From assembly GCA_963676385.2 (NCBI GenBank), contig CAXXMM010000014.1, positions 1 through 64,000 on the forward strand: DNA of 64,000 bases, in the 5' to 3' direction. Below are positions 59,116 through 64,000 of the stretch, in pieces. Below the pieces are notes generated by a model that saw nothing but the letters and a program-made list of their open reading frames with translations, made no database searches and had not been told where the DNA came from. Position numbers and translations under genes: made by a program. This DNA is from UBA1422 sp963676385 (GTDB taxonomy: Bacteria; Bacillota; Clostridia; Peptostreptococcales; Anaerovoracaceae). Each line of letters begins with the position of its first letter. Positions within the stretch are counted from its first letter, which is position 1.

Positions 59116-61092
59116 ATGAAGAATACTAAATTTACGGGGCAACCCAAGAAAAAAAAGAATATCAAGTTAGTAACCGGCGTGATGCAGAAGCACAAAAAAG
59201 GCTTTGGTTTTGTGTTGCAAGAAGATGGGGAAGACATTTTCGTTCCTTGGGATTCCATGAATGGTGCCATGAATGGGGATCAGGTAGAAGTAAGCCTTTT
59301 GCCGGAAACACCATGGCGCAGTGGAAAAGAAGGATCACGCCAGGGGATTGTGGTCCATATTCTGACACGAGGGATTACTGAAGTTGTGGGGACTTTTGAA
59401 AAAAGCAACAAGTTTGGATTCGTCGTTCCAGATGACAAACGAATTGGGGAAGATATTTTCATTCAAAAAAAATACTTTTATGGTGCGGAGCGAGGAGATA
59501 AAGTCGTTGCTGCAATTATAAAATACCCGGATAAATCCAACAGTGGGGAAGGACGTATCACAGAAATCATTAGTCGAAAAGGGGAAACCGGCGGCGACAT
59601 TAAGTCTCTGATTCGCAGTCATGGGTTGTCAGAAATTTTCCCACAGAGGGTGGAGGAGGAGGCCAAGGCCCTTTCCACAAGAGGGATACGCTTAGAGGAT
59701 TTGACAGGCCGGAGAGACCTTAGAGGGCAAGTGGTCTTTACCATTGATGGGGCAGATGCCAAAGACTTTGATGATGCAGTTTCCCTATCGGTGCTTCCCA
59801 ACGGAAATGCTCTACTGGGCGTTCATATTGCGGACGTTACCCATTATGTTGGGGAAAACAGTCCTTTAGACAAGGAAGCCTTAAAACGAGGCACCAGCGT
59901 ATACTTACTAAACCGAGTGGTACCCATGTTACCCGAAAGCCTATCCAATGGAATGTGCAGCCTGAATCCTTTTGAGGATCGGCTGACATTGTCTGTTGAC
60001 ATGGAAATAGACGGCACCGGAAAGGTGATAAACGCGGATATTTATGAAAGCGTCATTCGATCCAATGCCAGATTTGTATATGATGATGTGTCTGATTTTC
60101 TTGAAAACGGGAAGGTCCTGCCTGAAGGAACCTTATCCAATATTCCGGAAGTTCTAATCCGGATGGCTCAACTTGCCAAGTTGCTGGCCGCCAAAAGAGA
60201 TCAGCGGGGGAGCATTGATTTTGACTTGGATGAAGCACGGATTCTACTGGACAAAAACGGTATTCCTGTGGATATTGGCATTGCAGAGAGAAGAACAGCA
60301 AATAAATTAATTGAAGAATTTATGTTGTTGGCCAATGAAGTGGTTGCGGAACGTTTTGCAAAAATCCAGGCACCCTTTGTCTACCGGGTTCACGAACGTC
60401 CGTCGGCGGAAAAAATCCAGGAGCTTCGACTTTTTCTCAATGGACTTGGCATTTCATTTCCCAATGATGCCCAGACTATCCGCCCAGCTGTGCTAAAAGC
60501 GGTTCTTCAGTCCTCTGAAGGAAAGCCTTTTGAACGGGTTGTACATACGGTTACCTTGCGATCCATGCAAAAAGCGGTATACGATGTAAACTGTACCGGT
60601 CACTTTGGATTGGCATTGAAATACTACTGTCATTTCACGTCGCCCATTCGAAGATACCCGGATTTAATGATTCACCGTATCATCAAGGCGTTCTTGCATA
60701 ATCAATGGGACGCCAAAACAAAGAAACATTTTCGAATTGCAGCGGAAGAGGCTGCGGGGCAATCTTCTGCTAGAGAAAAAATCTCCGTAGATATTGAGCG
60801 AGAAGCAGAAAAAATGAAGAAGGCCGAATATATGACCTTCCATTTAGGAGAGATACAACCGGGAATCATTAGTGGAGTTGGTCATTTTGGTGTTTTTGTT
60901 GAGTTGGAAAATACGGTGGAAGGTCTGATACGAATGTCGGCGTTAGACGACGACTATTATGATTATGAGCCGGAGAAACATCGATTGATAGGCCGTCGAA
61001 CCCAAAAAACCTTTACCCTTGGTGATAAGATTTCTGTGAAGGTTGCGGCAGCAGACCCGGATGAGCGAACCATTGATTTTACCTTACATTAA
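59116..61092 (+). CDS. rnr: Ribonuclease R
   Basis: A 658-residue 3'-5' exoribonuclease of the RNB family. Cold-shock-like domains (MQKHKKGFGFVL; GTFEKSNKFGFVVPDD) precede the RNB catalytic core FTIDGADAKDFDDAVSLS with its Asp cluster, and an S1 domain (GIISGVGHFGVFVELEN) ends it. The lysine-rich tail of some RNase R proteins is short. ATG 59116 is inside the unit downstream of the hppA terminator. smpB and ssrA, which usually follow, are absent; the gene instead converges with trkH with a 14-base overlap. Confidence 0.94.
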   Translation: MKNTKFTGQPKKKKNIKLVTGVMQKHKKGFGFVLQEDGEDIFVPWDSMNGAMNGDQVEVSLLPETPWRSGKEGSRQGIVVHILTRGITEVVGTFEKSNKFGFVVPDDKRIGEDIFIQKKYFYGAERGDKVVAAIIKYPDKSNSGEGRITEIISRKGETGGDIKSLIRSHGLSEIFPQRVEEEAKALSTRGIRLEDLTGRRDLRGQVVFTIDGADAKDFDDAVSLSVLPNGNALLGVHIADVTHYVGENSPLDKEALKRGTSVYLLNRVVPMLPESLSNGMCSLNPFEDRLTLSVDMEIDGTGKVINADIYESVIRSNARFVYDDVSDFLENGKVLPEGTLSNIPEVLIRMAQLAKLLAAKRDQRGSIDFDLDEARILLDKNGIPVDIGIAERRTANKLIEEFMLLANEVVAERFAKIQAPFVYRVHERPSAEKIQELRLFLNGLGISFPNDAQTIRPAVLKAVLQSSEGKPFERVVHTVTLRSMQKAVYDVNCTGHFGLALKYYCHFTSPIRRYPDLMIHRIIKAFLHNQWDAKTKKHFRIAAEEAAGQSSAREKISVDIEREAEKMKKAEYMTFHLGEIQPGIISGVGHFGVFVELENTVEGLIRMSALDDDYYDYEPEKHRLIGRRTQKTFTLGDKISVKVAAADPDERTIDFTLH

Positions 61093-62551
61093 TTTTGTCG
61101 GTATTCCAAAAGGAGGGGAGGAACAGGAAGAATACGGAGAACAGTTCCAGCCTGCCTACCAGCATAACAAAACACATGAATCCTTTTAAGAATGGGTTGG
61201 TGAATCCGTCAAAGTTCCCGGATACCACATCCCCAAGACCGCAGCCGGTGTTGGAAAGAAGGGCAGCCGTGGCGCTTAAGGTGGTTTCAAAGTCAAGATT
61301 TTGGAGAGAAAGCACCAGGGCGGAGCACAAATAGGTTACCCCATAAAGGCAGATAAAGGCAACAACAGAAGATACCATAGGGGATGGTATATTTTTTTTG
61401 CCCATTCGAATGGAACTAATGGCATGGGGATGAAGCCGTTTGACAAATCCACGGAATATCAATTTAAAGAAAATCACAATACGAATGACCTTGATAGAAC
61501 CGCTGGTAGAGGCAGCGCATCCACCAATAAAAAACAAAGAGAATAAAAGGGCCTTGGAAAATGCAGGCCACATTTCCGGGTTGCCTATGGTGTAACCTGA
61601 GGTGGTAGCAATAGAGGTCACTTGAAAAAATGCATGGCGAAATGCGGTTTCGATGGAAGTGTAGGTGCCGGAATTGGTTAAATCAACAGCAACAAAAAGG
61701 GTTATCCCGAGGATGATTATTAAAAAGACACGAAGCTCAATATTATTTTTAATGTCCCGCAGGTTTCCTTGAATTAGATAAAGATACATGACAAAATTGA
61801 TGGAAGACAGGATGGTAAAAATGCTAATAACCATTTCCACATAAAAACTTCCATAATATTCTACGCCGCCGGGATGAAGAAGAAGCCCGGCGGTGCTAAC
61901 GCTTCCCAGCCCATTGATAATGGATTCAAATAGATCCATGGAGCTAAAGGAAAGCAACAAAATTGCCGAAAAAGTTAATCCAATATAAATCAAAAACAAT
62001 GTTTTTGAAAGATCGGTTATTCGGGGAGAAGTTCTGGTATAGGATGACCAAGGTGCCTCAGCATAGGCAACCCGATGTCCACCGGTACCAAAAAGGGGAA
62101 GGACCGAAACGATAAACATCAATATGGCCATACCGCCCAGCCAATTGGTGGTGGCACGCCACAGCATAATACAGTTTGGAAAATCCCATTCAGCCAACAC
62201 AGTGGCACCTGTGGTGGTATATCCGGAGACGGATTCGAAAAGCGCATTGATAAACTGGGGGACACTGCCGGAAAGCCAGTAAGGAATGGCGCCAATCAAA
62301 GAACATAAAATCCAACTGGACGACACAATCAAATAGCCGTCCCTTACGCAAAGCGCCTTTTTTTGATGATGTGAAAAATGAAACATCAAATATCCAATGG
62401 CAAAAGAAATCAGACAGCAAATCCCTAGGGCTGTTGCCGCTGCAAACTCCTTATAATATAAACCGCACAAAAAGGAGGGAATCATGGCAATCCCATTAAT
62501 TCCGATGATGAAACCCATTGCATGGATAATGGCACGAAAATTAAATGGCAT
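61079..62551 (-). CDS. trkH: TrkH family potassium uptake protein
   Basis: A 490-residue potassium transporter with four repeated membrane-pore-membrane units. The pore loops read SGYTTTGATVL, SVSTAGLLLHPGG, ATTSGYTIGN and LSNTGCGLGDV, so each carries the filter glycine. The second departs from the usual TxGTGGF. A regulatory TrkA/KtrA subunit is not in the window. AAAGGAAC precedes the ATG. The next gene upstream on the same strand, 10 bases away, is a broken paralogue. Confidence 0.9.
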   Translation of the reverse strand: MPFNFRAIIHAMGFIIGINGIAMIPSFLCGLYYKEFAAATALGICCLISFAIGYLMFHFSHHQKKALCVRDGYLIVSSSWILCSLIGAIPYWLSGSVPQFINALFESVSGYTTTGATVLAEWDFPNCIMLWRATTNWLGGMAILMFIVSVLPLFGTGGHRVAYAEAPWSSYTRTSPRITDLSKTLFLIYIGLTFSAILLLSFSSMDLFESIINGLGSVSTAGLLLHPGGVEYYGSFYVEMVISIFTILSSINFVMYLYLIQGNLRDIKNNIELRVFLIIILGITLFVAVDLTNSGTYTSIETAFRHAFFQVTSIATTSGYTIGNPEMWPAFSKALLFSLFFIGGCAASTSGSIKVIRIVIFFKLIFRGFVKRLHPHAISSIRMGKKNIPSPMVSSVVAFICLYGVTYLCSALVLSLQNLDFETTLSATAALLSNTGCGLGDVVSGNFDGFTNPFLKGFMCFVMLVGRLELFSVFFLFLPSFWNTDKINVR

Positions 62552-62561
62552 AAGTTCCTTT

Positions 62562-64000
62562 CTATCCGTAGGGATACCAGAATTTTTTGGTGAACAAAAT
62601 AATCAGAGTAAATAATTCTAACCTGCCTGCAATCATCAGAAATGAAAGTACAATGGTTGAACCATCTGAAAACAGACTATAATTCGACATAGGGCCAACC
62701 CCACCAAAGCCCGGCCCAATATTTCCCAAACAAGCGCCCACCGCACTAAAACTGGTCATCAAGTCCGTATTATCCAGACTGACCAGTATCCCACCTACAA
62801 AAAACAGTAGCATGTATAAAAAAGTAAATGCAGCAATGCCAGAGGTCACTTCTACCGGCAGAATTCGGTTATCCACCTTGAGAGGAGAGATGACATTGGG
62901 GTGAAGTTTCAAACCCACAGTGCGCTTAATTAGTTTTCCTAAAACCAACAACCGAATGGGTTTGATGCCTCCCGCTGTTGAAGAGGAACATCCTCCCACA
63001 AAAAACATGAGGAACAGAACCATCTGGCAAAATGTTGGCCATAAGGCAAAATCTGTATTGGCAAAGCCCGTAGTGGTAACAATGGAGACAACTTGGAAAA
63101 CCCCATATCTAAAAGCAGAAAGAGGACTTTCATAAATCCCAAACCCCCATAGTCCCAAGGTCACCAGCAATGTGGCACCAAGGGTTATGAAAAAATATGT
63201 CCGAAACTCCCCATCTTTTGCAAAGGCTTTTGGCCCACGGCGAAAAACCAAAAAATACAGAAAATAACTCGCGCCGGAAAGGAACATAAATAGGGTGATT
63301 ATTCCATCTATGTAGGCACTGTCAAAGTGAGCCACACCAATATTGTAATTGGAAAACCCACCGGTTCCCACGGTGCCAAAGGTGTGTATCAGGGCATCAT
63401 ACAGATTCATTCCGCCAAACATTAGTAAAATAACTTCTAAAGCGGTATAAAAACAATACAGCAAGTAAAACATTTTTGCGGTATCGGATATTTTGGGAGT
63501 TAATTTGGAGAAGGAAGGTCCGGGGCTTCGGCTCTAGCCAAAAACTGTCCTCCAATTCCCAGCGCAGGAAGCAAGGCTACCGCCAAAATCAAGATGCCCA
63601 TCCCACCAATCCAATGGGTAAAAGATCGCCAAAACAGCATGGATTGAGGGAGAAGCTCAATGTTGGGTAGAATGGAAGCTCCAGTGGTGCTAAGCCCAGA
63701 GCAGGTTTCAAAAACTGCATCCACGTAACTGGGGATGACGCCGGAAATCACAAAAGGAATGGCCCCAATGAGGGATGCCAACGCCCAAGCAACGGATACA
63801 ATTAAATAGCCATCCCGAATCCGAAACTGTGCCTTGGCACAGGTTGGAATCAGGCACAGGCCTGTGCCAACTAGCATACAAGGAATTACCACAATCAAAA
63901 AAGCACGAACACTGGCGGGTTCATGATAAATAAGGCCAACAATCAAAGGTAGGATCATGGCACTCCCTAAAACCAAAAGCAACAAACCGGCAACTTTTGT
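62562..64000 (-). pseudogene. trkH: TrkH family potassium transporter, second copy, with a frameshift and cut by the window edge
   Basis: From the right edge the frame reads a TrkH N-terminal half (IRDGYLIVSVAWALASLIGA, then CSGLSTTGASILPN) up to ARAEAPDLPSPN and a stop at 63500. Shifting one base, the conserved sequence continues as GPSFSKLTPKISDTAKMFYL and runs to the normal TrkH C-terminus at 62562, with pore loops GTVGTGGFSNY, TTTGFAN and GNIGPGFGG. The break lies within the C and G runs at about 63518-63525, consistent with loss of one base. It may be a real inactivation, phase-variable tract or sequencing error. The pore sequences are more canonical than those of the intact copy. Confidence 0.85.

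Noticed and set aside
1..64000. CRISPR arrays, insertion sequences, prophage, tRNA or rRNA genes
   Set aside because: I saw no regularly spaced repeats, transposase, integrase or phage motifs, and no cloverleaf or rRNA sequence in the gaps. A tRNAscan or CRISPR search was not run.

Overview
The window looks like the chromosome of a strictly anaerobic, low-to-mid GC, Gram-positive bacterium of the class Clostridia. The evidence is a CIRCE-controlled clpB, a Firmicute-type LexA (DinR) box, a c-di-GMP-I riboswitch, strong AGGAGG ribosome binding sites, tungsten/molybdenum aldehyde oxidoreductases, Rnf-type membrane proteins, a membrane pyrophosphatase, a rubredoxin fusion and several clostridial families of unknown function. 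No oxygen-respiration genes, phage, insertion sequences, CRISPR arrays, rRNA or tRNA genes were seen. Genus-level placement cannot be made from this sequence alone.

Region 1 (1-8058) is a molybdoenzyme and cofactor-modification locus. The 5' part of a single-chain molybdenum hydroxylase (aldehyde oxidoreductase, running off the left edge) is divergent from a tight operon: radical SAM protein, SAM methyltransferase, C-GCAxxG-C-C protein, AMP-dependent ligase-like protein, XdhC and a nucleotidyltransferase/histidine phosphatase fusion. The set resembles the gene neighbourhood DVU_1551-1559 of Desulfovibrio vulgaris, whose chemistry is, as far as I know, undescribed. After it come a promoter with a 13-bp palindrome, a decayed modB (molybdate permease) pseudogene, and a MobA-like protein fused to a ModE-type DNA-binding domain. 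Region 2 (8059-12952) is a tungsten-type aldehyde:ferredoxin oxidoreductase operon (polyferredoxin, AOR, MoaD-like carrier) behind a candidate Moco/Tuco riboswitch that overlaps an intrinsic terminator. E1-like and MobB-like cofactor genes follow. Region 3 (13016-16253) holds an A24 prepilin peptidase and an incomplete Rnf-like set, rnfDGEA. It has no RnfB or RnfC and has lost the flavin-attachment threonines.

Region 4 (16321-31395) is mixed housekeeping: nitroreductase, ECF S component, patatin, an SOS-box-controlled radical SAM DNA repair pair, flavin reductase-rubredoxin, sirtuin, SurE, thiolase, MFS exporter, orphan TrpB, cardiolipin synthase and an M50 peptidase. Region 5 (31396-44343) has a c-di-GMP riboswitch before a secreted amidase, clpB behind CIRCE, an aconitase-isocitrate dehydrogenase-GntR operon with a 26-bp operator, then small proteins of unknown function, a DnaJ-like protein and a secreted lysozyme-like protein. 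Region 6 (44437-50482) carries a hydantoinase with an NCS1 permease, endonuclease III, a YbaK deacylase, a SEC-C protein and a short homoserine dehydrogenase.

Region 7 (50587-61092) runs trmL, rpoN, two unlike gap genes, pgk, tpiA, secG, hppA and rnr, i.e. lower glycolysis with an energy-conserving pyrophosphatase inserted between secG and rnr. Region 8 (61079-64000) has two tandem TrkH-type potassium transporter genes on the minus strand, the second with a single-base frameshift and cut by the right edge. Coordinates of short sites were read by eye and may be off by a base or two.
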